A DNA stretch of 64,000 nucleotides, taken from contig NZ_JACHMK010000001.1 in NCBI RefSeq assembly GCF_014208035.1, positions 2,108,001 through 2,172,000 of the forward strand, written 5' to 3'. Shown here piece by piece: positions 8,768 to 19,940 of this stretch. The stretch comes from Schaalia hyovaginalis (GTDB lineage Bacteria; Actinomycetota; Actinomycetes; Actinomycetales; Actinomycetaceae). Numbering within the stretch: position 1 is the stretch's first letter; each line of letters opens with the position of its first letter. Both the position numbers and the translations under genes were made by a program. Below the pieces are notes generated by a model. The model searched no databases, was not told where the DNA came from, and saw only the letters and a list, made by a program, of their open reading frames with translations.

Positions 8768-10158
8768 CATCCGAGACACGCACCGAGCCCGAGTCCACCC
8801 GCCTGCCGCTCATCCGCCAGATCGGCTACGGTCTGGGCGACGCGGGCATGAACTTCTCCTGGAGCTTCATCTCCGCCTTCGCCATGTTCTACATGACGAA
8901 CGTCATGGGCGTCGGCGCCGCCATCCTGGGCACGCTCATGCTCGTCGCCCGCCTGACCGACGGCGTCTCCGACCTCCTGTTCGGCCTCCTCCTGGACCGC
9001 ACGAGGACCCGGTGGGGACGGGCCCGACCCTGGCTGTTCTGGTCCACCTTCCCCCTGGCCATCGGCACCTTCATGCTCTTCAACGTGCCGGAGGGCTTGT
9101 CCGAGTCGGCCCGCGCAGGATACTTCTTCGTGCTGTACCTGCTCGTCGGGACCTTCTTCTACACGGCCGCCAACATCGCCTACAACGCCTTCGTCGCGTT
9201 GACGACGACGCACGAGCCGACCCGGGTCTCCATGGGGTCCATCCGGTTTATCTGCACGATCCTGGCGATCCTCGTCATCAACGCCATCACCCTGCCCCTC
9301 GTCAGGCACTTCGGGACGGGCCGGGCCGGGTGGGCGGCGGTCGGTGCCCTCTACGGGTGCGTCATCGTCGTCCTGCTGCTCATCTCCTGCTTCGCCGTCA
9401 AGGAGCTCAGGACCTGGACGAAGGAGGAGGCACGGGCCGAGGTTGCCCGGGACAAGCAGCAGGCGTCGCTCAGGACCCGTGGCGTCGGCGCTGACCTGGT
9501 CACCGTCCTGCGCAACAAGTACTTCCTCATGATCCTCGGGATCACGACGCTGTTCTACATCAACCTCGGCCTCACCGGTGGCGCGGGCGTCTACTACGCC
9601 ACCTACGTCCTGGGCAACGAGGAGCACCTCGGCGTGCTCACCACGGCCATCTTCGCACCGATGGCCGTCGTCCTCGCCGTCCTGCCCTCCCTCACCGACC
9701 GCTTCGGGGTGTGGCGCATCAACGTCATCTCCACCGTTATCGCGATCGCGGGCTACCTCCTGGCGTGGTTCGTGCGCGACAGCCTCACCGGCGTCGTCAT
9801 CGCCCTCGTCATCGCGGCGGTCGGTAACGCGTCCTTCCTGGGCACGTTCATGGCCTATGTCGCCGCAGTCGGCGACAACATCCGCATGACGACAGGGCAC
9901 GACGTCCAGGGACTGACCTTCTCGGCCTCCTCGATCGGCATCAAGATCGGTCAGGGCGTCGGCGCCGCCGCCGTCGGCTGGATGCTGGGCATGGTCGGCT
10001 TCGACGGCACCGCGACCAGCCAGCCGGCAGCGGTCCTCACCGTGGTCTCCCTGTCCTACCTGGGCCTGCCGGTGCTCATCGCCGTCGCGCGGCTGCTCGT
10101 CTTCCTACCCTTCCGCATTTACGAGGCGAACGACGAGCTGCGGGCAGACGGGGCCTGA
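8764..10158 (+). CDS. GPH-family sugar:cation symporter
   Basis: A 464-residue inner-membrane transporter of the glycoside-pentoside-hexuronide:cation family (MelB/XynP-like, MFS fold). The start QIGYGLGDAGMNFSWSF and the segment RLTDGVSDLLFGLLLDRT are the hallmark N-terminal motifs; the aspartates of GLGD and RLTDG correspond to cation/sugar-site residues of MelB. About twelve hydrophobic helices fit the family. It overlaps the GH3 stop codon by 4 nt and probably imports the beta- or alpha-glycoside that the GH3 enzyme cleaves. Confidence 0.9.
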   Translation: MTSETRTEPESTRLPLIRQIGYGLGDAGMNFSWSFISAFAMFYMTNVMGVGAAILGTLMLVARLTDGVSDLLFGLLLDRTRTRWGRARPWLFWSTFPLAIGTFMLFNVPEGLSESARAGYFFVLYLLVGTFFYTAANIAYNAFVALTTTHEPTRVSMGSIRFICTILAILVINAITLPLVRHFGTGRAGWAAVGALYGCVIVVLLLISCFAVKELRTWTKEEARAEVARDKQQASLRTRGVGADLVTVLRNKYFLMILGITTLFYINLGLTGGAGVYYATYVLGNEEHLGVLTTAIFAPMAVVLAVLPSLTDRFGVWRINVISTVIAIAGYLLAWFVRDSLTGVVIALVIAAVGNASFLGTFMAYVAAVGDNIRMTTGHDVQGLTFSASSIGIKIGQGVGAAAVGWMLGMVGFDGTATSQPAAVLTVVSLSYLGLPVLIAVARLLVFLPFRIYEANDELRADGA

Positions 10159-10179
10159 CCCCTGGCTGGGAGCGGATGC

Positions 10180-10222
10180 GGTCGTCGCGGGCGGGAGAGA
10201 CGGTAACCTGACCGCGACGACC
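10180..10222. repeat. 11-bp inverted repeat between the symporter and tetR genes
   Basis: GGTCGTCGCGG (10180-10190) and CCGCGACGACC (10212-10222) are exact complements around a 21-nt loop, 22 bp after the symporter stop codon. It could attenuate read-through into the TetR gene or act as a second binding site. Confidence 0.5.
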
Positions 10223-10249
10223 ACCCATCATCGCTTCCCAGGAGGGCAG

Positions 10250-10870
10250 ATGCCACGGCAGCCTCGGATGAACCCCGACGAACGTCTCACCCAGATCGTG
10301 GACACGGCCAGTGAGCTCCTGTCCCTCAAGGGGTACTTTGGCTTCTCGGTCGGAGAGCTCGCCCAGCGCTGCGGCCTGTCCAACGCCGGACTCATCCACC
10401 ACATCGGTACCAAGCAGCGCGTCCTGCACATGGTCCTCGACGCCCGCGACGCCCGTGACCTCGCCGTCATGGCCGAGGCGGCCGGGGGCGTCGACTGGGA
10501 GGCCGTCGAAGCGGGCCGCGCGGCCCTCGACACGCGCACCGCCGTCGCCATGCTCCACGCGCTCGTCGAACACAACGAGACCCAGCCGATGATCGTGCGC
10601 CTCTACGCGATCCTGCGCAACGAGTCACTCGGGGACGAACACCCCAGCCACGACTACTTCGTCGCCCGGGACGCTTGGTCCCTGCGCCTCCTGTCCGGCT
10701 TGTTCGCGGATGCGACTCCGCAGGCCCCCGCGTTGGGGCGCCAACTCCTCGCGCTCATGGGGGGCCTCGAGGAGCAGTGGCTGCGGGACCGGTCCCTCTC
10801 CCTCGTCGAACTGTGGGACGAGGCCGTCGACATCCTCCTCGCAGGCCACGGGATCGACGCCGGCGCCTGA
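10250..10870 (+). CDS. TetR-family transcriptional regulator
   Basis: A 206-residue one-component regulator. Residues 12-60 form the TetR helix-turn-helix (FSVGELAQRCGLSNAGLIHH); the C-terminal ligand-binding part has no assignable specificity. AGGAGGG precedes ATG 10250. It is the last gene of the GH3-GPH unit and is the natural candidate repressor for the operator at 6547-6564, with a sugar or glycoside product as likely inducer. That role is inferred from gene order. Confidence 0.88.
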   Translation: MPRQPRMNPDERLTQIVDTASELLSLKGYFGFSVGELAQRCGLSNAGLIHHIGTKQRVLHMVLDARDARDLAVMAEAAGGVDWEAVEAGRAALDTRTAVAMLHALVEHNETQPMIVRLYAILRNESLGDEHPSHDYFVARDAWSLRLLSGLFADATPQAPALGRQLLALMGGLEEQWLRDRSLSLVELWDEAVDILLAGHGIDAGA

Positions 10871-11002
10871 GGGCGCAACGCCCCGAAGGGCGCCGAGCCC
10901 GGCGGACCCCACTGGCTCCGCCCATCCGTTCACGCCCCTCGGCGCTTCGTCGATTCCGGCTCCGGCGGCGCCCCCGCCACGCGCGCGGCGCTACCATATT
11001 CA

Positions 11003-11037
11003 CGCGACGCGAAACGTCGCGCACATTTTCACGTGAA
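11003..11037. promoter_or_regulatory. two palindromes just upstream of pta
   Basis: CGCGACG-CGAAA-CGTCGCG (11003-11021) and the 10-bp palindrome TTCACGTGAA (11028-11037) lie directly before the pta ribosome site. They could be operator sites or a 5' hairpin controlling acetate metabolism. No known regulator motif was matched. The preceding 10871-11000 holds nothing else recognisable. Confidence 0.45.
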
Positions 11038-11050
11038 TGAAGGAGCCTTC

Positions 11051-12550
11051 GTGACTTCCCGTTACATCGTTGTCGGGCCTGAATCAGCGAACGCCGCACG
11101 CGACGCGGCAGACGAACTCGCAGCTCTCCTCACCGGACGCGGAACCCTCGCTCGCCTGAGCGCTTTGGAGGGCGTCACGCCCCCCGACGCGGCCCTCAGC
11201 TCCGCGACCGCGCTGGCGACGACCCTCGAGGCCGTCCGCGGAGCCGACACCGATGCCGTCCTCATCGACGGAGCGGGCGCCCCCGACGCCAGGACCTTCG
11301 ACCCGACCGGCTGGAACCTCGATCTAGCCGCAGCCGCCAAGGCCGGGATCGTCCTCGTTCTCGAGGCCGAGGGCGCGAGCGTCGACCTCATCGAAGAGGA
11401 GATCCGCATCCTCGCCCGGCGCGCCGCAGCCGCCAAGGCGACCCTCGCCGCCGTGGCGCTCCCCGCAGCGCTCGCCGAGCAGGTCACCGCGGACGTCCTC
11501 GTGCTCCCCCTGCCCCTCACCTCCGAAGGGGCCGACGCCCTGCTCGCCCTGCCCGAGCCCGCCGCCGTCACGCCCCTCGCCTTCCAGGCCGACCTCATCG
11601 ATCGCGCCCGCGCTGATCGCAAGCGCATCGTCCTGCCCGAGCCCGAGGACGACCGCGTCCTCCTCGCCGCGGCCGAGGTCCTCGCACGGGGCATCGCCGA
11701 CGTCACCCTCGTCGGCGACGCGGCCGCCGTCGCGACCCGCGCCGGCGAGCTCGGCATCGACCTGTCCGAGGCCCGCGTCGTCTCGACCTCCGATCCGGAG
11801 CTCGTCGAGAAATACGCGGCCGAATTCGCGCGCCTGCGCGCGAAGAAGGGCGTCACCCTCGAGCAGGCGCGCGAGAAGATCCGGGACGTGTCCTACTTCG
11901 GCACGATGATGGTCCACATGGGAGACGCCGACGGCATGGTCTCGGGCGCCGCCCACACGACCGCGCACACGATCGTCCCCTCCTTCCAGATCATCAAGAC
12001 CGCTCCGGGCGTCTCGATCGTCTCATCGATCTTCCTCATGCTCATGAAGGACCGGGTCTGGGCCTTCGGCGATTGCGCCGTCAACCCGAACCCGACCCCC
12101 GAGCAGCTCGCCGACATCGCGGTCTCCTCTGCCCGGACCGCCGCGCAGTTCGGAGTCGAGCCGAAGGTCGCGATGCTCTCCTACTCGACCGGGGACTCCG
12201 GCTCGGGCCCCGATGTCGACGCCGTCATCGAGGCGACCCGGATCGCCCGCGAGAAGGCCCCCGAGCTCGCGATCGAGGGACCGATCCAGTTCGACGCCGC
12301 CGTTGATGAGGCCGTCGCCTCGAAGAAGCTCCCGGGCTCGCCCGTGGCCGGACGCGCGACCGTCTTCGTCTTCCCCTCGCTCGAGGCGGGCAACATCGGT
12401 TACAAGGCGGTTCAGCGCTCCTCCGGCGCGGTCGCCGTCGGCCCGGTCCTCCAGGGCCTCAACAAGCCGGTGAACGATCTGTCGCGCGGCGCCCTCGTCG
12501 AGGACATCGTCAACACCGTCGCCCTCACCGCCGTCCAGGCCCAGGGCTGA
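11051..12550 (+). CDS. pta: phosphate acetyltransferase
   Basis: A 499-residue enzyme converting acetyl-CoA plus phosphate to acetyl-phosphate, upstream of acetate kinase. Residues ~180-495 are the complete PTA_PTB catalytic domain (IVLPEPEDDRVLLAAAEVL; DVSYFGTMMVHMGDADGMVS; SYSTGDSGSGPDVDAV; PVAGRATVFVFPSLEAGNI). The N-terminal part is only about 170 residues and lacks the P-loop (GxxGxGKT) of the longer ~690-residue Pta proteins, so it is a shortened form. GTG 11051 with AAGGAG upstream is preferred over an in-frame ATG at 11033. It lies 154 bp before ackA and is probably co-transcribed with it. Confidence 0.93.
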   Translation: MTSRYIVVGPESANAARDAADELAALLTGRGTLARLSALEGVTPPDAALSSATALATTLEAVRGADTDAVLIDGAGAPDARTFDPTGWNLDLAAAAKAGIVLVLEAEGASVDLIEEEIRILARRAAAAKATLAAVALPAALAEQVTADVLVLPLPLTSEGADALLALPEPAAVTPLAFQADLIDRARADRKRIVLPEPEDDRVLLAAAEVLARGIADVTLVGDAAAVATRAGELGIDLSEARVVSTSDPELVEKYAAEFARLRAKKGVTLEQAREKIRDVSYFGTMMVHMGDADGMVSGAAHTTAHTIVPSFQIIKTAPGVSIVSSIFLMLMKDRVWAFGDCAVNPNPTPEQLADIAVSSARTAAQFGVEPKVAMLSYSTGDSGSGPDVDAVIEATRIAREKAPELAIEGPIQFDAAVDEAVASKKLPGSPVAGRATVFVFPSLEAGNIGYKAVQRSSGAVAVGPVLQGLNKPVNDLSRGALVEDIVNTVALTAVQAQG

Positions 12551-12704
12551 CCCGGACAGCCGTGCCGTCACCGAAAGCACCACTCCCTTCCACTCCCCCT
12601 CTCTCCCGGCGAGAGCATCACCTTTCCTCATCGAGGGGATCTCGCGGCCCCGCCCTCGCCCCCATCGTCGAGCCCCGCCTCGCCCCGACCCGAAAGGCCA
12701 CCCC

Positions 12705-13901
12705 GTGACCCAGACCGTCCTCGTCATCAACTCCGGCTCCTCCTCCATCAAGTACCAGCTCGTCGACCCCGAAACCGGCGACGCCATCGCCAAGGGCATC
12801 GTCGAGCGCATCGGCGAGGCCCTCGGAACGATCAAGCACGTCCACGGGGCCGACGTCACCGAGGAGGAGCTCCCGATCCCCGACCACGAGGTCGGCATGC
12901 GCGAGGTCCTCCGCCTCTTCGACGCGAAGGGCCCCGTGCTCTCCGAGGCGGGAATCGTCGCCGTCGGCCACCGCATCGTTCAGGGGGGCAAGTACTTCGA
13001 CGGCCCCGCCCTCGTCACCGACGAGGTCCGCGACCTCATCGAACGCCTCTGCCCGATGGCGCCCCTGCACAACCCCGCCCACCTCAAGGGCATCGATGTG
13101 GCCCGCGAGCTCATGCCCGACATCCCCCACGTCGCCGTCTTCGACACCGCGTTCTTCCAGCAGCTCCCCGAGAAGGCCTCCACCTACGCCCTCAACGCCG
13201 AGGTCGCCGAGAAGTACGCGGTCCGCCGCTACGGCGCCCACGGCACTTCCCACCAGTTCGTCTCGCGCGAGGTCGCGAAGCTCCTCGGACGCGACGACCT
13301 CAAGCAGATCGTCATGCACCTCGGCAACGGGGCCTCGGTCTCGGCGGTGAAGGACGGCAAGCCGATCGACACCTCCATGGGCCTCACCCCGCTCGAGGGC
13401 CTCATGATGGGTTCGCGCACCGGCGACATCGACCCGGCGGTCGTCTTCCACCTCGCCCGCCAGGCGGGCATGTCGATCGACGAGATCGACCACCTCTTCA
13501 ACAAGGAATCGGGCATGAAGGGCCTCACCGGCGAGACCGACATGCGCTCGGTGTGGGGGCTCATCGGCAATGATGAGGATCCCGAGACCCAGGCGAAGGC
13601 CCGGGTCGCCATGGACATCTACATCAACCGCCTCCTCAAGTACGTCGGCTCCTACACGGCCGAGCTCGGCGGCCTCGACGTCATCACCTTCACCGCGGGC
13701 ATCGGCGAGAACGACTGGAGAGTCCGTCGGGAGCTCGCCGAGGCGCTCGAGCCCTTCGGCGTGAAGATCGACGTCGAGAAGAACGAGGGGCGCATCGGCG
13801 AGCCGCGCGTCGTTTCGACGCCCGATTCGAAGGTCCTCCTCCTCGTCTACCCGACGAATGAAGAGCTCGCGATCGCCCGTCAGGCGCTCACGCTGCTCTG
13901 A
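12705..13901 (+). CDS. ackA: acetate kinase
   Basis: A 398-residue cytosolic kinase that makes ATP and acetate from acetyl-phosphate. The ASKHA-fold signatures are present: VLVINSGSSSIKY at the N-terminus, HGTSHQFVSR, MHLGNGASVSAV and DVITFTAGIGEN. Length is typical. GTG 12705 has AAAGG upstream. With pta it forms the substrate-level phosphorylation route to acetate expected of a fermentative actinobacterium. A GC hairpin follows. Confidence 0.96.
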   Translation: MTQTVLVINSGSSSIKYQLVDPETGDAIAKGIVERIGEALGTIKHVHGADVTEEELPIPDHEVGMREVLRLFDAKGPVLSEAGIVAVGHRIVQGGKYFDGPALVTDEVRDLIERLCPMAPLHNPAHLKGIDVARELMPDIPHVAVFDTAFFQQLPEKASTYALNAEVAEKYAVRRYGAHGTSHQFVSREVAKLLGRDDLKQIVMHLGNGASVSAVKDGKPIDTSMGLTPLEGLMMGSRTGDIDPAVVFHLARQAGMSIDEIDHLFNKESGMKGLTGETDMRSVWGLIGNDEDPETQAKARVAMDIYINRLLKYVGSYTAELGGLDVITFTAGIGENDWRVRRELAEALEPFGVKIDVEKNEGRIGEPRVVSTPDSKVLLLVYPTNEELAIARQALTLL

Positions 13902-13921
13902 TTCCCGCTCTTCGGGCGTTC

Positions 13922-13955
13922 GGGGGCGGTTCGGCTTCGGCCGGGCCGCCCCTTG
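13922..13955 (+). terminator. GC hairpin after ackA
   Basis: GGGGGCGG and CCGCCCC pair around a TTCGG-rich loop about 20 bp after the ackA stop codon, followed by TTGCG. A probable transcript end for pta-ackA. Confidence 0.55.
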
Positions 13956-14048
13956 CGCTACGCGGGCCGCGCGGTTTTCGAGGGCGGGACGGAGTTTCTT
14001 CTGAAGGGGCGCTGAGGAGGAGGCGGAGGAGCAGGCGACTCGAAACGA

Positions 14049-14186
14049 CCGAAGAATTATTCGGATTCCGATCGCAGGGGCCTCACCGCGGACCACCCAG
14101 CCCCACATTCCGAAGAATTCTTCCGTTTAACACCTCGCCATCGTAGACTGAGCAGAGAAACGGAAGCATTCCGAAGAATTCTTCCG
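14049..14186. promoter_or_regulatory. three palindromic operators at 61-bp spacing upstream of hipBA
   Basis: CCGAAGAATTATTCGG (14049-14064) and two copies of the perfect palindrome GAAGAATTCTTC (14112-14123, 14173-14184) begin exactly 61 bp apart. A -10-like TAGACT (14144-14149) with TTCCGT 17 bp upstream places the probable promoter between copies 2 and 3; its -35 lies within copy 2. Autoregulation by the HipB-like protein encoded immediately downstream is the expected use. The remainder of 13956-14213 is non-coding. Confidence 0.75.
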
Positions 14187-14213
14187 CTCTTTCATCCGAG
14201 AAATGAGGGAGCC

Positions 14214-14435
14214 GTGCATCCTCAAGACACAGACACGACCGCCGCGACGATCGGCCGATCCATACGCGACATGCGCAAGAGCTACCGACTCACCCAAACC
14301 CAGCTCGGAGATCTCGTCGGCCTGTCGGACAAGACGGTGCGCGACATCGAAAGGGGAACGGGCTCCCCCAGTTTGAAAGCGGTCCTGTCCACGCTATCGG
14401 CGCTCGGCCTCCGACTCGAGGTCAGGGACTCATGA
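14214..14435 (+). CDS. hipB: HipB-like antitoxin, XRE-type helix-turn-helix
   Basis: A 73-residue DNA-binding protein with an XRE helix-turn-helix (LTQTQLGDLVGLSDKTVRDIERG) over most of its length. Start GTG 14214 follows GAGGGAG. Its stop overlaps the hipA start (ATGA). As in hipBA modules, it is expected to neutralise the HipA kinase and repress the operon through the three palindromes upstream. Symbol given by architecture, not by close identity to the E. coli protein. Confidence 0.85.
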   Translation: MHPQDTDTTAATIGRSIRDMRKSYRLTQTQLGDLVGLSDKTVRDIERGTGSPSLKAVLSTLSALGLRLEVRDS

Positions 14436-15607
14436 TCTTCTCCTCGCTCCGCTTCATCGACACGGCCGACGTGTACAAGGGCGATGCGCTGGCCGGACGC
14501 CTCCGCCGAAGCGCAGGAGGCGAGATCGCCTTCACCTATCTTCCCAGCTACTCGGGAACCCCCGTCTCAACATCATTGCCCCTGACGGACGAAACCATCA
14601 CAGCCGGCGGCGGAGCGGTGCCGAGCTTCTTCGCCGGCCTGCTCCCCGAAGGGCACCGGCTCAGCGTCATGGCGCGGGCGGTGAAGACCTCCTTGGATGA
14701 CGAACTCACGCTCCTCCTCGCCATCGGCGGCGATACTCCCGGAGATGTGAGGATCGTGCCTCACGGGCAAACACCGCGGGAGCTCGTTCCCGCAGTGGAC
14801 CTCAGCGACAGCCGCGTCGACTTCCGCGCGATCAGCGACCTCGTCGACCCGGTCGGACTTCCCGGGGTGCAGTCCAAGGCCTCCGCCTCGATGATCACGA
14901 CGCCCGTCAAGGCCCTCGGCCGGGCGGCGATCCTGAAGATCGACCCGCATGACTACCCCCACCTCGTCATCAACGAAGCACTGCACCTCGAAAAGGCCCG
15001 CGGGCTCGGAATACCCGTCTCCCCCCATGAAGTCCTCACCGATGCGCACGGCATCCGCGGACTCGTGGTGCACCGATTCGACCGGGGCATCGACGCCTCC
15101 GGCCGTTTGACCCGCTTCGCCCTCGAAGACGCCGGACAGGTACTCGGAATCTGGCCCGCTCAAAAATACTCGGTGAACAGCGAGGATGTCGTACTCGCCC
15201 TCGCCGCTCAGACGCACGCGCCTCTTCTGGCAACGCGCAACCTCTACATCCAGTTCCTCTACGCATGGCTGACGGGCAACGGCGATCTCCACGCCAAGAA
15301 TGTCAGTATTCTCCAAGGCGCCTCAGGCCGGTGGACAGTGGCCCCCATCTACGATGTCCCGAGCACCGCCCTCTACGGAGACACGACGATGGCCCTCCCC
15401 ATCGCCGGTCGGACGAAGGGCCTCCGCCTGCGCCATTGGGATGAATTCGCCGATTCGATCGGGCTACCGCTCAGAGCCGCCCGGGCGGCCAACCGCCACG
15501 TCCTGAAAGTCGTCTCCGGCATCGATCTGACAGTCCTGCCCTTCGAGGGCTCCCCCCTGCATGCGGCCGAGAGGGAGCTCAGACTGCGGCGCGCTGAAAT
15601 CGCATGA
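14432..15607 (+). CDS. hipA: HipA-family serine/threonine kinase toxin
   Basis: A 391-residue HipA-type kinase. Residues ~15-110 are the HipA N-terminal domain; ~145-340 form the kinase domain. Visible functional residues are the phosphate-binding loop PGVQSKAS (144-151), K169 in AAILKID, the catalytic TGNGDLHAKN (D285, N290) and the metal-binding IYDVP (D308). The set appears intact, so the toxin is probably active. Known HipA proteins phosphorylate aminoacyl-tRNA synthetases and cause growth arrest; the target here is unknown. It overlaps hipB by 4 nt. No transposase or att site flanks the pair. Confidence 0.9.
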   Translation: MIFSSLRFIDTADVYKGDALAGRLRRSAGGEIAFTYLPSYSGTPVSTSLPLTDETITAGGGAVPSFFAGLLPEGHRLSVMARAVKTSLDDELTLLLAIGGDTPGDVRIVPHGQTPRELVPAVDLSDSRVDFRAISDLVDPVGLPGVQSKASASMITTPVKALGRAAILKIDPHDYPHLVINEALHLEKARGLGIPVSPHEVLTDAHGIRGLVVHRFDRGIDASGRLTRFALEDAGQVLGIWPAQKYSVNSEDVVLALAAQTHAPLLATRNLYIQFLYAWLTGNGDLHAKNVSILQGASGRWTVAPIYDVPSTALYGDTTMALPIAGRTKGLRLRHWDEFADSIGLPLRAARAANRHVLKVVSGIDLTVLPFEGSPLHAAERELRLRRAEIA

Positions 15608-15859
15608 GCAGCGCGATCAGCTGAACCGAGGGGCGGCCCTCGGCCCATCTGCACCGCCTCACCACCCCCCGGCATCCGAGCGCACGGCCCCGCCCTCGAA
15701 AACCCGCACGCCCCCCAAAAGCGCCCAAGAGGGCGTTAGAGGCTCAGCCGGAGCCCTCGTGGGCGCCTTCGGGGGAAGAACTTCGATCAGGCGGCCTTGA
15801 CCATGAAGCCCTCCCATGAGGCTTTCAGCGATAATGTCCTCAACCCCGAGGAGGAACCC

Positions 15860-18078
<2,219 letters not shown>

Positions 18079-18082
<4 letters not shown>

Positions 18083-18444
18083 ACGTCCTCGCCGTCATCG
18101 GCCCGATCGGATTCGCGGCCCTCGCCGGCCTTTACGCCCTCGTCGCGGTGAAGGCGCGCGCCGGGGCCCTTCCCAAGGGCTCCGCGCTCGGCCTGCACCA
18201 CCGCGAGCTCGAGAAGGACGAGGAGGCCTGGACGATCGGGCACCTCGCCGCTTGGCCGGTCCTCGCGATGGCCGCGCTCGTCTCGGGCTTCCACGCGATC
18301 GGCTCTTTCATCGCGGGGGTCCTCATGGGTGAGGAGGGGCGCGGATTCCTCACGGTCCTCGTCGTCTCGGGGATCGTCGTCGTCCTCGCCCTCTGGTTCG
18401 TCGCCTCGGCGGCGGCCGTCAACACGGTGAGGCGGAGGGAGTAG
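18079..18444 (+). CDS. small three-helix membrane protein of unknown function
   Basis: 121 residues with three hydrophobic stretches (VIGPIGFAALAGLYALVAV; LAAWPVLAMAALVSGFHAI; FLTVLVVSGIVVVLALWFV). The segment between helices 1 and 2 carries LHHRELEKDEEAW. GTG 18079 overlaps the nadE stop codon, so it is translationally coupled. The topology loosely recalls the SdpI-like small membrane proteins, but I do not recognise the family securely. Confidence 0.7.
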
Positions 18445-18555
18445 GGCCCGGAGAGTCTGGGGCGAGTCCGGCGGAGCCCGGTCGGGCCCGGCAGAGCCTG
18501 GGTCGAGTCCGGCGGAGCCCGAGTCGGGCCCGGCGCTGCACCGCAGGGCGGGCTC

Positions 18556-19917
18556 TCAGTCCTGCGTCTCCCGGTCCGCCGGGGGCTCCTCTTCGATTCC
18601 CCCGCTCGCCTGCGCCATCGGCGCCTGCGCCGAGGGCGCGACGGGGACCCCGGGCAGGATCTGCCGGGCGGCCGACGCTGCGACGGCCGCGCGCAGGAGC
18701 ACCTCGAGCGGGCCGCGAGCGCGCCCGCGGGCTTCCATGACCCAGCAGGCCAGGGCAATCACGACCCACACGGCGACGGCGATCCCCATGCCGAGCAGCG
18801 GGTTCACGCCCTCGACACCGCTGAGGCCGAGGACGCCGAAGACCGCGATGAAGACGAAGGTCTGAAGCACGTAGGCGCTCATGGATCGTTTGCCGACGGC
18901 TGCGAGGAGGGTGCGGGCGGCGCCGAGCCGCTCGCGGGGCGGACCCGCGATGAGGACGAGGAGGGCGAGCCACCCGATCGCGCCCGCGATGCCGCCGAAC
19001 TCGTGCAGGGCGGCCGTCCCCGTGGGAGCGGACTCGAGGAAACCCGCTTCGGCCAAGGCGTGGGGAGCGCCCATGAGGGCGCCGAGCGCCAGCCCGAGGA
19101 TCCCCGCGGTCAGAAGGAGGTCCCGATGGCGCTCCGGTGAGGACACGAGGTCCGTCGTCGCCAGGGCCGCGCCGATGAACACAGCGGGCAGGACCTGCGA
19201 GAGGACAAGCGTGAAGAGCGTGGAGGGGACCCACGCGACGAGGCCGATCAGCGGGTAGAACCATCCGACGAGACCGGAGATCGTCGTATTGTCCGCCTGA
19301 TTCGCCGTGTACATTCCGGTGTTCGCGAAAGACTCCGCCGCGAATTCGCTGAACAGGAGCATCGCGAAGGCGAGCACCTGCTGGACGATCCCGATGACGA
19401 TCATGAGGCGCCACCTCCTGCCCGCGATGAGACCTGCGCAGAGCACCGCGACCAGGGCGTAGGTGCCGATGATGTCGCCCATGAAGAACAGGGCGTGAAC
19501 GGCGCCGAAGAGCAGCATCCACCAGCCCCTGCGTCGGACGAGGGCACGGCCCGACTCGAGCGCCTCCTTCTCGAAGCCCGCGATCCAGCTGTCCCTCGCC
19601 TCGGGGCTCAGCCCCGGAGCCGACTCGTCGAGTTCGCGGGTCCGGGCGGCCACGTGGGCGTCGCGGCGGCGCCGAATCATCGTCATGAGGCCGAAACCGA
19701 AGAGGAGTGAGAAGAGCGGGTAGGCCCGATGGTCGACGAAGAGCTGTCGGATGAGGACCCACCACTGATCCGCGGCTCCCCCCTCGCCGGATGCGGGGAA
19801 CAGGGCCGTCCAGAAGGGCACGTTCGCCACGGCGATGAGGAGCAGCATGAAGCCGCGGGCGAGATCGGGCGCGGGGTAGCGGATGGAATGAGAACCGGTG
19901 AACGAGGTAGACATCAC
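18556..19917 (-). CDS. DUF418 / YeiB-like polytopic membrane protein
   Basis: About 453 residues, with many membrane helices. The N-terminal APDLARGFMLLLIAVANVPF matches the DUF1624/HGSNAT-like start of YeiB proteins. The C-terminal DUF418 region contains GKRSMSAYVLQTFVF. Biochemical role is unknown; acyl-transfer across the membrane is suggested for relatives. The start is GTG 19917 or ATG 19914: TATAAG (19929-19924, minus) lies 6 nt before GTG and no ribosome site is visible, so the mRNA may be leaderless. DUF456 and MFS genes lie upstream on the same strand, separated by a long palindrome. Confidence 0.82.
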   Translation of the reverse strand: MMSTSFTGSHSIRYPAPDLARGFMLLLIAVANVPFWTALFPASGEGGAADQWWVLIRQLFVDHRAYPLFSLLFGFGLMTMIRRRRDAHVAARTRELDESAPGLSPEARDSWIAGFEKEALESGRALVRRRGWWMLLFGAVHALFFMGDIIGTYALVAVLCAGLIAGRRWRLMIVIGIVQQVLAFAMLLFSEFAAESFANTGMYTANQADNTTISGLVGWFYPLIGLVAWVPSTLFTLVLSQVLPAVFIGAALATTDLVSSPERHRDLLLTAGILGLALGALMGAPHALAEAGFLESAPTGTAALHEFGGIAGAIGWLALLVLIAGPPRERLGAARTLLAAVGKRSMSAYVLQTFVFIAVFGVLGLSGVEGVNPLLGMGIAVAVWVVIALACWVMEARGRARGPLEVLLRAAVAASAARQILPGVPVAPSAQAPMAQASGGIEEEPPADRETQD

Positions 19918-19940
19918 CGCGATCTTATAGGAGGCGGGCG

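Noticed and set aside
14049..15607. HipBA module as part of a mobile element
   Set aside because: No integrase, transposase, tRNA attachment site or flanking direct repeat was seen, and base composition looks like the neighbours.
15797..15830. Promoter with TTGACC as -35 before nadE
   Set aside because: The distance to the GATAAT -10 is 27 bp, too long for one promoter; only the -10 is kept as possible.
18419..19765. 448-codon Arg/Pro-rich frame overlapping the DUF418 gene
   Set aside because: It lies on the same strand in another frame and lacks domains. The DUF418 frame has clear membrane helices and family motifs.
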